Assembly: GCF_001571405.1 (NCBI RefSeq)
Contig: NZ_BCNX01000003.1
Coordinates: 186,001-250,000, forward strand
Direction: 5' to 3'
Origin: Methanoculleus thermophilus
GTDB lineage: Archaea; Halobacteriota; Methanomicrobia; Methanomicrobiales; Methanoculleaceae
DNA: 64,000 bases
The position numbers and the translations under genes were made by a program. Below the pieces are notes generated by a model. That model made no database searches, was not told the origin of the DNA, and worked only from the letters and a program-made list of their open reading frames with translations. Shown piece after piece: positions 26,785 through 35,210 of the stretch. Positions within the stretch are counted from its first letter, which is position 1, and every line of letters starts with the position of its first letter.

Positions 26785-27366
26785 ATGATTGAGAAGTTTC
26801 TTGAGGGCAACAAGCGCTTCGTAAAGGAAGACTTTGCAAAGGACCCAGAACATTACGGCCCGCTTGCATCGGCCCAGCATCCAGAGGTCCTCTGGATAGG
26901 ATGCTCCGATTCAAGAGTGAATCCCGAACGCATAACCGGCGCAAAAGCCGGCCAGATCTTCGTGCACCGCAATATCGGGAACATTGTCCCAATCCACGAC
27001 TGGAACTTCGCGACAGTGCTTGAATACGCGGTCAACCACCTCAAGGTCGGGGATATCGTCATCTGCGGGCACTCGAACTGCGGCGCTATGAAGGCGCTCG
27101 GCCATGAGACCGATGACGTATACATCCCGCTCTGGCTGAATAACGCGATGGAGGCGAAACACCGGGTTGATGCCAGGATCCCTGCGCCGAAGACCCCCGA
27201 AGAGGAAAAGTACCGGCTGCGCGAGATCGAGATTGAGAACGTTGCCCTGCAGATTGAGCACCTCCGCACCTACCCGACGGTCAAGGCTGCGGAAAAAGAG
27301 GGACGAATTGGGGTTCACGGCCTCTACTTCGATCTTGCGACCGGAGAACTGGAGAAGATATTCTAG
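26785..27366 (+). CDS. Beta-class carbonic anhydrase
   Basis: Zinc enzyme interconverting CO2 and bicarbonate (193 aa). Ligands are C40 and D42/R44 in GCSDSRV and H96 and C99 in CGHSNCGAM. Bicarbonate is a substrate of carbamoyl-phosphate synthetase, encoded 1.4 kb downstream, and CO2 is the methanogenic substrate, so it probably balances the two pools. The ribosome site is GGAG seven bases before the ATG. Its stop overlaps the stop of the convergent thioredoxin-fold gene by four bases (CTAG). Confidence 0.95.
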   Translation: MIEKFLEGNKRFVKEDFAKDPEHYGPLASAQHPEVLWIGCSDSRVNPERITGAKAGQIFVHRNIGNIVPIHDWNFATVLEYAVNHLKVGDIVICGHSNCGAMKALGHETDDVYIPLWLNNAMEAKHRVDARIPAPKTPEEEKYRLREIEIENVALQIEHLRTYPTVKAAEKEGRIGVHGLYFDLATGELEKIF

Positions 27367-27707
27367 GATTCCTCCAGGGCATAATCAATCTCTTCTTTTA
27401 TCAGATCGAGCGAGATCCTCCCGATCGACGTCAGCCTCCCGTTGACGAGGATGATCGGGATGGGGGGGTGACGCTCCTCAATGATCTCCCTCACGTGGTC
27501 GGGCATCTCATCGTCGAGCAGCGTCATCTTCACCTCGACCTTATCGCCGTAATCGTAGAGGAGTTCATCACGCAGGGCGCTGACGGCGTCCATCAGGCTA
27601 TTTGACGGGTAGCAGGTCTCAAGGCCGCAGGATCGCGTCTCATCGCAGGGAAACGGACCGCATTCGGACTCCATAAACCCGACTATCTCAACAGTCACTT
27701 CTGCCAT
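27363..27707 (-). CDS. Thioredoxin-fold protein with CGPFPC motif
   Basis: Small protein of 114 aa predicted to have a thioredoxin/glutaredoxin-like fold: an N-terminal beta strand VTVEIVGFM, then ESECGPFPCDETRSCGLETC with four cysteines (CX4C followed by CX4C), and a conserved cis-Pro-type segment PPIPIILVNGRL. Cysteine spacing differs from ordinary CXXC thioredoxins. ATG 27707 is chosen; upstream in-frame starts overlap the flavoprotein gene. It follows the flavoprotein gene by 28 bp, suggesting the two work as a redox pair (inference). Confidence 0.7.
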   Translation of the reverse strand: MAEVTVEIVGFMESECGPFPCDETRSCGLETCYPSNSLMDAVSALRDELLYDYGDKVEVKMTLLDDEMPDHVREIIEERHPPIPIILVNGRLTSIGRISLDLIKEEIDYALEES

Positions 27708-27735
27708 GTACCTTCGGTGAGGGATTCGGGCTATA

Positions 27736-28617
27736 TTATCCTTCGTCCCGGGGAGTGAGCAGAGCACGGAACGCCGCCCTGATATCGTCCTCAGCTCCAG
27801 CAATCACGCCTACATCACCCGCCCGGTCGAGATCGCCGATCAGCACCGGTGCGGCGGGACGGATCCCCAGGTTCTTCATGAACATGTCGACCACACGCGT
27901 CACACAGACGAATGGCTCGGCTCCCCGCCTGCCGGCGACCGTGACGAGAAGCCCACGGGCGTGCACCTCCTTCCCGAGTATCTTCTCCCGGGCATGGAGC
28001 CATTGGCAGCGGTCCATCAGCGCTTTGAGGGGAGCCGGGACGGTCCCGGTGTAGACCGGGGTGCAGACGACGAGGACCGATGCGGTCTCAAGCGCCCGGA
28101 TGATCGCGGGCATATCGTCATCAACCGGACAGTAGCCATGGTTGTAGCAGACGTAACAGCCGATACATGGCCTGATATCCATCTCGTGCAGATAAAAGGC
28201 CCGGGAGGTGAGACCCATACGGGTGGCCTCGTCGTAGCACCACGACGCAACTTTCGCGGAGTTCCCGAACCGGCGCGGACTCCCCTGCAGAATGACGACG
28301 TCGGCCGCGCCGGTCCCCGGGAGCGGGCGGGTGAAGAGACGTGGCCGCACATAGGCCTCGGGGCGGGAGGCCACGTCGTGAACGAGCCGCGCAAAGACGA
28401 TCTCCGCCGCCTTCCGGGTATCAAAGAGGGAGATCGGCGGCGCCTCGTAGGAGTTGATTGCGTAGGTGTATACTGTCGTCGTGCCGTGGAGGACCTCGAT
28501 CGTGTACCGGATCATGCCAGGATAGATGCTCCCAAGGTCATCGAGGGTGAGTTTGACCGTAAACGTCCCCTCAGGCGTCTCGATGATCTCAGTCAACTCT
28601 CTCGCGCTCTCACCCAC
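27736..28617 (-). CDS. Iron-sulfur flavoprotein of the NADPH-dependent FMN reductase family
   Basis: 293-aa protein with an unusual N-terminal domain of about 95 residues (acidic, beta-rich, no known motif) fused to a flavodoxin-like FMN reductase. The flavin loop is LQGSPRRFGNSAK, and a cysteine cluster CIGCYVCYNHGYC resembles the compact cluster of archaeal iron-sulfur flavoproteins (Isf). VVCTPVYTGTVPAPLKALMDR is the flavodoxin loop. The start is GTG at 28617. The thioredoxin-fold gene follows it. Confidence 0.82.
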   Translation of the reverse strand: MGESARELTEIIETPEGTFTVKLTLDDLGSIYPGMIRYTIEVLHGTTTVYTYAINSYEAPPISLFDTRKAAEIVFARLVHDVASRPEAYVRPRLFTRPLPGTGAADVVILQGSPRRFGNSAKVASWCYDEATRMGLTSRAFYLHEMDIRPCIGCYVCYNHGYCPVDDDMPAIIRALETASVLVVCTPVYTGTVPAPLKALMDRCQWLHAREKILGKEVHARGLLVTVAGRRGAEPFVCVTRVVDMFMKNLGIRPAAPVLIGDLDRAGDVGVIAGAEDDIRAAFRALLTPRDEG

Positions 28618-28761
28618 GGCATGCCATCTGGCGCTCGGCCGCCATCAATATTTCGTGTTTATGGGACTCTTTGTTTTAGGTTTCAGACGCGGTGACCGGG
28701 GGCGGTGCGCGATCGGTCATTACCGTTAATACGGAATCCGATCCACATGGTATGGTAATTC

Positions 28762-29814
28762 ATGAAGGCGGTTCTGGGTCTTGAAGACGGAACATTTGTT
28801 GTAGGGGATGGTTTTGGCGTTGAGGGGACATGTTCCGGGGAACTCGTCTTCACGACGCAGATGACCGGTTACATGGAGGCATTGACTGATCCCAGTTATG
28901 CCGGGCAGATTTTGATGTTTACGTATCCTCTCATCGGGAATTATGGTGTAGATTATCAGAATTTTGAGAGCGCACGGGTGCACGCGCGGGGTTGCATCGC
29001 GCGCGAGATCGCTCGCGCGCCTGCAATGCGCCCTTCAGTTGCGGAGTTTTTTGAAGAGAACGGTCTGCTCGGGATCTCAGGCGTCGACACCCGCAGCCTG
29101 ACGATAAAGACCCGGACGGTCGGGACGCTCCGGGCCTCTCTCATTGTCGGAAGCACGGATGGTGAGGAGGCTGTCCGGCGCGCTCGGGCGGTCCCTCCGA
29201 TCAGCGAGGTGGATCTTATCGGGAGCGTCTCCTGCCCTGAGCCCTACCGGATCAGTGGGTCAGGAAAACGGATTGCGGTCATCGATCTCGGTGTAAAACG
29301 GCATATCCTTGAGAGTCTCAGATCTCGCGGCGCCGATATCTACGTCTTCCCGCACAATGCCGTACCCGACGAGGTAATGGCAGTAGAGCCTGATGCGCTC
29401 TTCATCAGTAATGGACCGGGCGATCCGAAGAGGGCAACAAGCGCCATCAGGTGCGTCCGCGATCTTGTGGGTGAGGTGCCGATCATCGGCATCTGCATGG
29501 GTATCCAGGTAGCAGCGCTCGCCCTCGGTGCCGAGACCTACAAGATGAAGTTTGGTCACCGTGGGACAAACCAGCCGGTTCGCTACCGGGACGGGAGCAT
29601 CTACATCACGACGCAGAATCACGGGTTTGCGGTGGACGAGGAGACGCTGCCCGAGGGATGCATAGTCTCATACCGGAACGTGAACGACGGAACCGTTGAA
29701 GGGTTCGAGGATGACGACCTCAACATCACCTGCGTCCAGTTCCACCCGGAGGCGCACAGCGGCCCCCGGGATACGGAGATGTGCTTCTTTGACCGCATCT
29801 ATAGGGGGCTCTAA
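28762..29814 (+). CDS. carA: Carbamoyl-phosphate synthase small subunit
   Basis: Glutamine amidotransferase subunit (350 aa) that delivers ammonia to CarB for arginine and pyrimidine synthesis. The C-terminal class I amidotransferase domain has the nucleophile in GICMGIQVAALAL and the His-Glu pair in QFHPEAHSGP; the N-terminal domain has TTQMTGYMEALTDPSYAGQI. carB starts one base after the stop. argF, argG, pyrC and pyrE in this window use the product. Confidence 0.97.
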   Translation: MKAVLGLEDGTFVVGDGFGVEGTCSGELVFTTQMTGYMEALTDPSYAGQILMFTYPLIGNYGVDYQNFESARVHARGCIAREIARAPAMRPSVAEFFEENGLLGISGVDTRSLTIKTRTVGTLRASLIVGSTDGEEAVRRARAVPPISEVDLIGSVSCPEPYRISGSGKRIAVIDLGVKRHILESLRSRGADIYVFPHNAVPDEVMAVEPDALFISNGPGDPKRATSAIRCVRDLVGEVPIIGICMGIQVAALALGAETYKMKFGHRGTNQPVRYRDGSIYITTQNHGFAVDEETLPEGCIVSYRNVNDGTVEGFEDDDLNITCVQFHPEAHSGPRDTEMCFFDRIYRGL

Positions 29815-29815
29815 C

Positions 29816-32800
29816 ATGCCAAGGAATCCTCGTATTAAAAAAGTCCTCATCATCGGGTCTGGCCCCATCCAGATCGGGCAGGCGGCCGAGTTCGATTTCT
29901 CAGGTTCGCAGGCCTGCCGCGCCCTCCGGGAGGAGGGTGTCGAGGTCGTCCTCGTCAACTCGAACCCCGCGACGATACAGACCGACCCGGATACTGCAGA
30001 CGTTATCTACATCGAGCCGCTGAAGGCCGAACTCATTGCAAAGATTATCAAAAAAGAGAAGCCCGATGGAATCTTGAGCGGGATGGGCGGCCAGACCGCT
30101 CTCAACATGACCGCAGAACTCGCGGAGATGGGTGCGCTTGAGGGCGTCGAGATCCTCGGAACACCCCTCGAGGCAATCTACCGCGGCGAAGACCGGGAGC
30201 AGTTCCGCGACCTGATGAATGCCATCGGCGAACCCGTCCCCCGGAGCATGATCCTCGAGAGCATGAGCCAGATCGACGAGGCTATTCGCGAAGTTGGTCT
30301 TCCGGCGATCATCAGGCCGGCATATACGCTCGGCGGCTCGGGAGGCGGCGTGGCGCACACACCCGAGGAGATGCGGCGGATCTGTGAGTTAGGGCTTGCC
30401 CGCTCCCGGATCCACCAGGTCCTCGTGGAAGAGAGCGTCGCCGGGTGGAAGGAGATCGAGTTTGAGGTGATGCGAGACGCGGCCGATACCTGTATCATCG
30501 TCTGCGGGATGGAGAATGTCGACCCGATGGGCATCCACACCGGCGAGAGCATCGTCGTTGCACCTATCCTCACCCTGCGCGATGATGAGTTCCAGATGCT
30601 TCGAACCGCCGCGATAAAGATTATCCGGGCTCTCGGCGTCCAGGGCGGGTGCAACATCCAGTTCGCCTACCGCGACGGCAATTACCGGGTCATCGAGGTG
30701 AACCCCCGGGTCTCGCGATCGTCGGCGCTCGCATCCAAGGCGACCGGCTACCCGATCGCCAGGGTTGCAGCAAAGATCGCGATCGGGCTTCGGCTCGACG
30801 AGATCATGAATCCCGTGACCGGTGTCACCCCTGCGTCATTCGAGCCTGCGATCGATTACGTGGTGGTAAAGGTGCCCCGGTGGCCGTTTGACAAGTTCAA
30901 GTCGGCGGACCGGACGCTCACCACGGCGATGAAGAGCACCGGCGAAGTGATGGCAATCGGCCGGACGGTCGAGGAGGCGTTCAAGAAGGCGCTCCGGTCG
31001 ATCGATACCGATATGCAGCGGCATACGAACCCGAGCGAGATCCGGATGATCCTTACATCTCCGACGGACGAGCGGTTCGGCTGTCTATTTGATGCCATCC
31101 GGGAGGGGTTCACGGTCGAGGAGATTGCTAACCTCACCTCCATCGCGCCGTTCTTCATTGAGAAGATCAAGAACATCGTGGATCTCGAATGGAAACTCAA
31201 GAATGCCTTTGAACCCGGAGATATCCAGGTTGCAAAGCGTTACGGCTTCTCAAACGAAGAACTGCAGGCACTCACGGGGAAGACCGCCGCCGAGATCGAG
31301 GCCATCGCTGGAACCCCGACCTACAAGATGGTGGACACCTGCGCCGCAGAGTTCCCGGCCACAACCCCTTACTTCTACTCAACGTGGGAAGATGAGTGCG
31401 AACTCACCAGGAGCGACGCGAAGAAGATCCTGATCCTCGGTTCCGGACCGATCCGGATCGGGCAGGGGATCGAGTTTGATTACTGCACCGTCCACGCGGT
31501 GATGGCGCTCCGCGAGGAGGAAGGGATCGAGGTCCATATCATCAATAATAACCCAGAAACGGTCTCGACCGATGCTGATACCTCAGATAGGCTCTTCTTT
31601 GAGCCGATGCAACTTGAGGATGTCGTAAATGTCCTCAAAAAGGATAACTACTACGGTGTCATGGTCCAGTTCGGGGGCCAGAACTCGGTGAACCTGGCCG
31701 TGCCCCTGGAGGCGGAGATCAAACGCCTCGGTCTCTCGACGAAGATCCTGGGGACGTCGCCCGATGCCATGGATGTGGCGGAGGACCGAGACCGATTCAG
31801 CCATCTCCTCAACCAGCTCGGTATCCCGAGCCCGGCGAACTCTTCTGCGCATTCGGAGGAAGAAGCGCGGGAGATTGCCCGATCGATCGGCTACCCGGTG
31901 CTGGTTCGGCCGTCCTATGTCCTTGGCGGGCGGGCGATGGAACTCGTCCACGACGAGACTGAACTGGAGAGTTACATCAAAGAGGCTGTCCGGGTGAGCA
32001 GGAAACACCCGGTGCTGATCGACTCCTTCCTCCAGGGCGCCGTCGAGATCGATGTGGATGCGGTCTGTGACGGGACCGATGTCCTGATCGGCGGTATCAT
32101 GGAGCATATCGAGTGGGCCGGGGTCCACTCCGGCGACTCGGCCTGCGTCATCCCCCCGCAGTCCCTCTCTCCCTCGGTGATTGCGCGGGTCCGGGAGTAC
32201 ACAAGGAAGATTGCCCTCGGCCTCGGGGTCGTCGGGCTGATCAACATCCAGTATGCCGTCCAGAACGACATCGTCTACGTGCTCGAGGCAAACCCACGGG
32301 CAAGCCGGACCGTGCCGTTCGTCTCGAAGGCAACGGGCATCCCCCTCGCGAAGCTTGCGGCGAAGGTGATGGTGGGTCGGAAACTTGCCGATATGAATAT
32401 TGTCGAGCCCAAGATCGAGCATGTTGCGGTGAAAGAAGTGCTCCTGCCGTTCAACAAACTCCCCGGCGTCGACACCGTCCTTGGGCCGGAGATGAAGAGT
32501 ACCGGCGAGGTGATGGGGATCGATTACGACTTCGGCCGCGCCTACTACAAGGCAAGCACCGCTGCGGACAACACCCTGCCGACGAGCGGGAATATCTTCA
32601 TATCAGTGACGGACGATCAGAAGGAGGAACTTCTCCCGATTGCGCGCAAGCTCCGGGAACTCGGCCTCTCGCTCTATGGTACGAGCGGGACGGTCGATTT
32701 CCTCACCCAGAACGGCGTTGAGGCGAATCTGGTCCGGAAGGTCCAGGAAGGATCACCGAACGTCATCGACGTCATGCGCTCTGGCGGGATCCGGTTGATC

Positions 32801-32986
32801 ATCAACACCCCGGCAGATAAGGCGTCCCGGCAGGATCACATCCAGATCATGCGGGCGGCCGTCGATTACGGCATTCCTTACATCACCACGCTTCAGGCGG
32901 CACGCGCTGCTGCGATGGCGATTGATGCTATCAAGCGCGAGGAGATCACCATCGAGCCGCTTGGGCACTACCACGGGCTGGCGTAA
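29816..32986 (+). CDS. carB: Carbamoyl-phosphate synthase large subunit
   Basis: Undivided two-ATP-grasp large subunit of 1056 aa. Both halves begin with the same nucleotide motif (KVLIIGSGPIQIGQAAEFD and KILILGSGPIRIGQGIEFD) and each has an ATP-grasp core (RPAYTLGGSGGG and RPSYVLGGRAM). The C-terminal regulatory MGS-like domain begins near FISVTDDQKEELLP. Some archaea split this gene; here it is intact. ATG 29816 is used rather than a spurious upstream ATG in the carA reading region. Confidence 0.97.
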   Translation: MPRNPRIKKVLIIGSGPIQIGQAAEFDFSGSQACRALREEGVEVVLVNSNPATIQTDPDTADVIYIEPLKAELIAKIIKKEKPDGILSGMGGQTALNMTAELAEMGALEGVEILGTPLEAIYRGEDREQFRDLMNAIGEPVPRSMILESMSQIDEAIREVGLPAIIRPAYTLGGSGGGVAHTPEEMRRICELGLARSRIHQVLVEESVAGWKEIEFEVMRDAADTCIIVCGMENVDPMGIHTGESIVVAPILTLRDDEFQMLRTAAIKIIRALGVQGGCNIQFAYRDGNYRVIEVNPRVSRSSALASKATGYPIARVAAKIAIGLRLDEIMNPVTGVTPASFEPAIDYVVVKVPRWPFDKFKSADRTLTTAMKSTGEVMAIGRTVEEAFKKALRSIDTDMQRHTNPSEIRMILTSPTDERFGCLFDAIREGFTVEEIANLTSIAPFFIEKIKNIVDLEWKLKNAFEPGDIQVAKRYGFSNEELQALTGKTAAEIEAIAGTPTYKMVDTCAAEFPATTPYFYSTWEDECELTRSDAKKILILGSGPIRIGQGIEFDYCTVHAVMALREEEGIEVHIINNNPETVSTDADTSDRLFFEPMQLEDVVNVLKKDNYYGVMVQFGGQNSVNLAVPLEAEIKRLGLSTKILGTSPDAMDVAEDRDRFSHLLNQLGIPSPANSSAHSEEEAREIARSIGYPVLVRPSYVLGGRAMELVHDETELESYIKEAVRVSRKHPVLIDSFLQGAVEIDVDAVCDGTDVLIGGIMEHIEWAGVHSGDSACVIPPQSLSPSVIARVREYTRKIALGLGVVGLINIQYAVQNDIVYVLEANPRASRTVPFVSKATGIPLAKLAAKVMVGRKLADMNIVEPKIEHVAVKEVLLPFNKLPGVDTVLGPEMKSTGEVMGIDYDFGRAYYKASTAADNTLPTSGNIFISVTDDQKEELLPIARKLRELGLSLYGTSGTVDFLTQNGVEANLVRKVQEGSPNVIDVMRSGGIRLIINTPADKASRQDHIQIMRAAVDYGIPYITTLQAARAAAMAIDAIKREEITIEPLGHYHGLA

Positions 32987-33008
32987 CCCGGCCCGGGAGA
33001 CTTTTTTT
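32987..33008 (+). terminator. GC dyad plus T7 after carB
   Basis: CCCGGCCCGGG followed within five bases by a run of seven T (33002-33008); a good terminator for the carAB operon. Confidence 0.6.
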
Positions 33009-33087
33009 CATCGCTCTCATCCACCGTTTCTGGGATCAGCTACCTGGACGAAAAGATCCCGGAAGATTCTGCTCAAAAAAAGGAGGA

Positions 33088-33963
33088 TTATGCGTACCCT
33101 AGCCACGCATCAACCTTGTCGCGGTTGGCATCAATCCACTTCTGTGCGGCTTCCTCTTCTGACATGCCGTCAGCGATATCGGTCATGACCGTGGCGATAT
33201 CCTCGCCGGTCCACTCAAACCGGGTGAGGATCGCATAAGCCTCCGGGTCGTCAGTCGCGAGACCCTGTCTTGCGAGGGTCACGATATCCTCGGCCCCACC
33301 GTAGACACCCTTCGGATCATCGAGGAACTTGAGGTCATAGCGGCCGAACTTCCAGTGCGGCGACCACCCGGTCACCACGACCCATTTCTCGCGCTCGATG
33401 GAGGAGGAGAGCTCAGCTGCCATACCGGCACTGCTGCTTGCAACCAGTTCATAGTTGAGGCCGTACTCATCGATGGCCTGTTCGGTCCGGGTCATGATCC
33501 CCGCACCAGGCTCGATGCCCACGATCCTGCCGCCGAACTGATCGGCCACGCCGTTCATCTCCTCAATCGAGTCGATGGTTACGTAGGTCGGAACAACAAG
33601 CCCAATACGTGCCGCTCCGGGGATGTTCTCCTTGACATAATCGATCCGGTCGCCGTACTGCTCCCAGTAGTGCTCATGCGTGTGGGGGAGCCATCCGGTT
33701 GTCGTAAAGTCGACGCTCCCACTTGCAAGCGCCTGGAAGAGCGGTCCTGCATCGACGGCAATCAGTTCGACGTCGTATCCTGCTTCCTCAAAGACCAGTT
33801 TCATCACGTTGCTGCTCGCGATGGCACAGTCCCAGGTGACATAGCCGATCCTGATCTCTTTCTTGGGCTCAGTTGCCTGTGTGCCGGTGCAACCGGCAGA
33901 GAAGAGACAGAGCACCAGAACAATACCTGTCAGTGCGAGCAGGTTTCCTGTTTTTCGATTCAT
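33088..33963 (-). CDS. proX: Glycine betaine/choline-type ABC transporter substrate-binding lipoprotein
   Basis: Periplasm-facing binding protein of the OpuAC/ProX family, 291 aa. An N-terminal hydrophobic segment ends in the lipobox LFSAGC with Cys25, so it is membrane-anchored by lipid. Conserved aromatic and loop motifs are IRIGYVTWDCAIASSNV, TTGWLPHTHEHYWEQYGD and VVVTGWSPHWKF; these Trp residues form the cation-pi cage of the family. It has its own promoter and long leader and follows the permease gene. The substrate is probably glycine betaine or a related osmolyte. Confidence 0.92.
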   Translation of the reverse strand: MNRKTGNLLALTGIVLVLCLFSAGCTGTQATEPKKEIRIGYVTWDCAIASSNVMKLVFEEAGYDVELIAVDAGPLFQALASGSVDFTTTGWLPHTHEHYWEQYGDRIDYVKENIPGAARIGLVVPTYVTIDSIEEMNGVADQFGGRIVGIEPGAGIMTRTEQAIDEYGLNYELVASSSAGMAAELSSSIEREKWVVVTGWSPHWKFGRYDLKFLDDPKGVYGGAEDIVTLARQGLATDDPEAYAILTRFEWTGEDIATVMTDIADGMSEEEAAQKWIDANRDKVDAWLGYA

Positions 33964-34147
33964 GATTTTACCTCAACATCGGTATCTATTCGCTTTCAGC
34001 GAATAGATCGCGTTCAGAATCCGGCTTGTGTGGGGTTCCGGATTCTCACAAACAATCCAGCTTGGCAGCAAGTTACCAGCAGTCTGGACATAAGCAGAGG
34101 TGGCGAAGTATGCCACTCCTGGCTTGCTTGCACCCCAGGGCAAAAAG
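33964..34147 (-). promoter_or_regulatory. Structured 184-nt 5' leader of proX
   Basis: Between the predicted start site and the ATG, the transcript can fold into four stem-loops: CCTGG/CCAGG (34118-34139), GTGGC/GCCAC (34099-34117), a 9-bp AGAATCCGG/CCGGATTCT (34016-34046) and a perfect 11-bp ATCTATTCGCT-GAA-AGCGAATAGAT (33984-34008). A GAGGT ribosome site sits between the last hairpin and the ATG. This is much longer than other leaders here and is a candidate cis-regulatory RNA. Confidence 0.5.
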
Positions 34148-34165
34148 GCCAGATGTTGACCGATT

Positions 34166-34182
34166 CAACATATAGATGTAAC
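34166..34182 (-). promoter_or_regulatory. TATA box of proX
   Basis: On the minus strand ACATCTATATGTTG is the only AT-rich box near the gene and predicts transcription from about 34147. It shows that proX is not dependent on the proVW promoter. Confidence 0.45.
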
Positions 34183-34367
34183 ATTATTTAGGTTTTACGA
34201 GTTCCGATTGGCGAATGAAGCCTTTTTGAAACGAGATTTGAACGGAGATATGACGACGATCCCCTCTATTATACGCTGATCATCCGCCGTCTCTTCGGTC
34301 AATATGACGATGAATGCCGGAAGATGAGCCAGCCTCCCGTTCCCCTCAAAAATAATATTGAGATGGA

Positions 34368-35210
34368 TCACTGGTTCTCGTGCTGGGGTACAAGATTCTG
34401 GGTGATCCGGTCAAGGATGATCGCAATGATCACGATAGCGAGCCCCGCCTCAAATCCCATACCAATGTCTACCCGCTGGATGCCCACAAGCACCTGATAC
34501 CCAAGACCCGCTGCTCCGATCATCGATGCGATGACGGTCATCGAGAGGGCAAGCATGATGCACTGGTTCACCCCGGCCATGATGGTGGGCAGAGCAACCG
34601 GAAGTTGCACTTTGAGAAGTTTCTGGCCGGGTGTTGAGCCGAAGGCATCCGCAACCTCGATCAACTCCTTGGGCACCTGTCGGATCCCAAGGTTGGTGAG
34701 GCGCAGCGCCGGCGGCATCGCAAAGACGACCGTCGCGATGGTCCCCGGCACGTTCCCGAGGCCGAAGAAGATCACTGCAGGGATCAGGTAGACAAACGAG
34801 GGCATCGTCTGCATGAAGTCGAGGATCGGTCTGAGTACAGCATTCAGCGGTTCACTCCTTGCAGCCGCGATCCCGAGCGGGATCGATATCGCGAGCGCAA
34901 GACCTGTTGAGACAAGGACGAGCGCCAGGGTGAGCATGGCGAGATTCCAGAGCTGGAGGTTCCAGATCAGCAACAGACCGAGCGCCGTGAGTGCCGCCAG
35001 TTTGATATCGCGCCGGGTGACGAACCAGACCAGCACGCTTACAAGGACGATCAGGACCGGCGCCGGTATAGCGAGCAGGAGATCCTGCAGTCCGCTGATG
35101 AGGAATCCGAGCGCATCACTGACCCCATCAAGCAACCAGCCGAAGTACTGCTCGATCCAGTCCACGAGCGCTTCAATTGCATCTCCCACAGGGAGTTTAG
35201 GCAGTTGCAT
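34368..35210 (-). CDS. proW: Glycine betaine/proline-type ABC transporter permease
   Basis: Membrane subunit of 280 aa with six to seven hydrophobic segments and the binding-protein-dependent transport EAA-type loop (IEVADAFGSTPGQKLLKVQLP). An N-terminal periplasmic/amphipathic stretch (DAIEALVDWIEQYFGW) precedes the first helix, as in ProW/OpuAB. ATG 35210 overlaps the ATPase gene by 14 bp. It is followed by a 220-bp gap and then the proX promoter and leader. Confidence 0.93.
   Translation of the reverse strand: MQLPKLPVGDAIEALVDWIEQYFGWLLDGVSDALGFLISGLQDLLLAIPAPVLIVLVSVLVWFVTRRDIKLAALTALGLLLIWNLQLWNLAMLTLALVLVSTGLALAISIPLGIAAARSEPLNAVLRPILDFMQTMPSFVYLIPAVIFFGLGNVPGTIATVVFAMPPALRLTNLGIRQVPKELIEVADAFGSTPGQKLLKVQLPVALPTIMAGVNQCIMLALSMTVIASMIGAAGLGYQVLVGIQRVDIGMGFEAGLAIVIIAIILDRITQNLVPQHENQ

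Noticed and set aside
33355-34191. Plus-strand frame of 278 codons over proX and its leader
   Set aside because: Crosses a real gene on the other strand and its structured leader; no motif or start signal.
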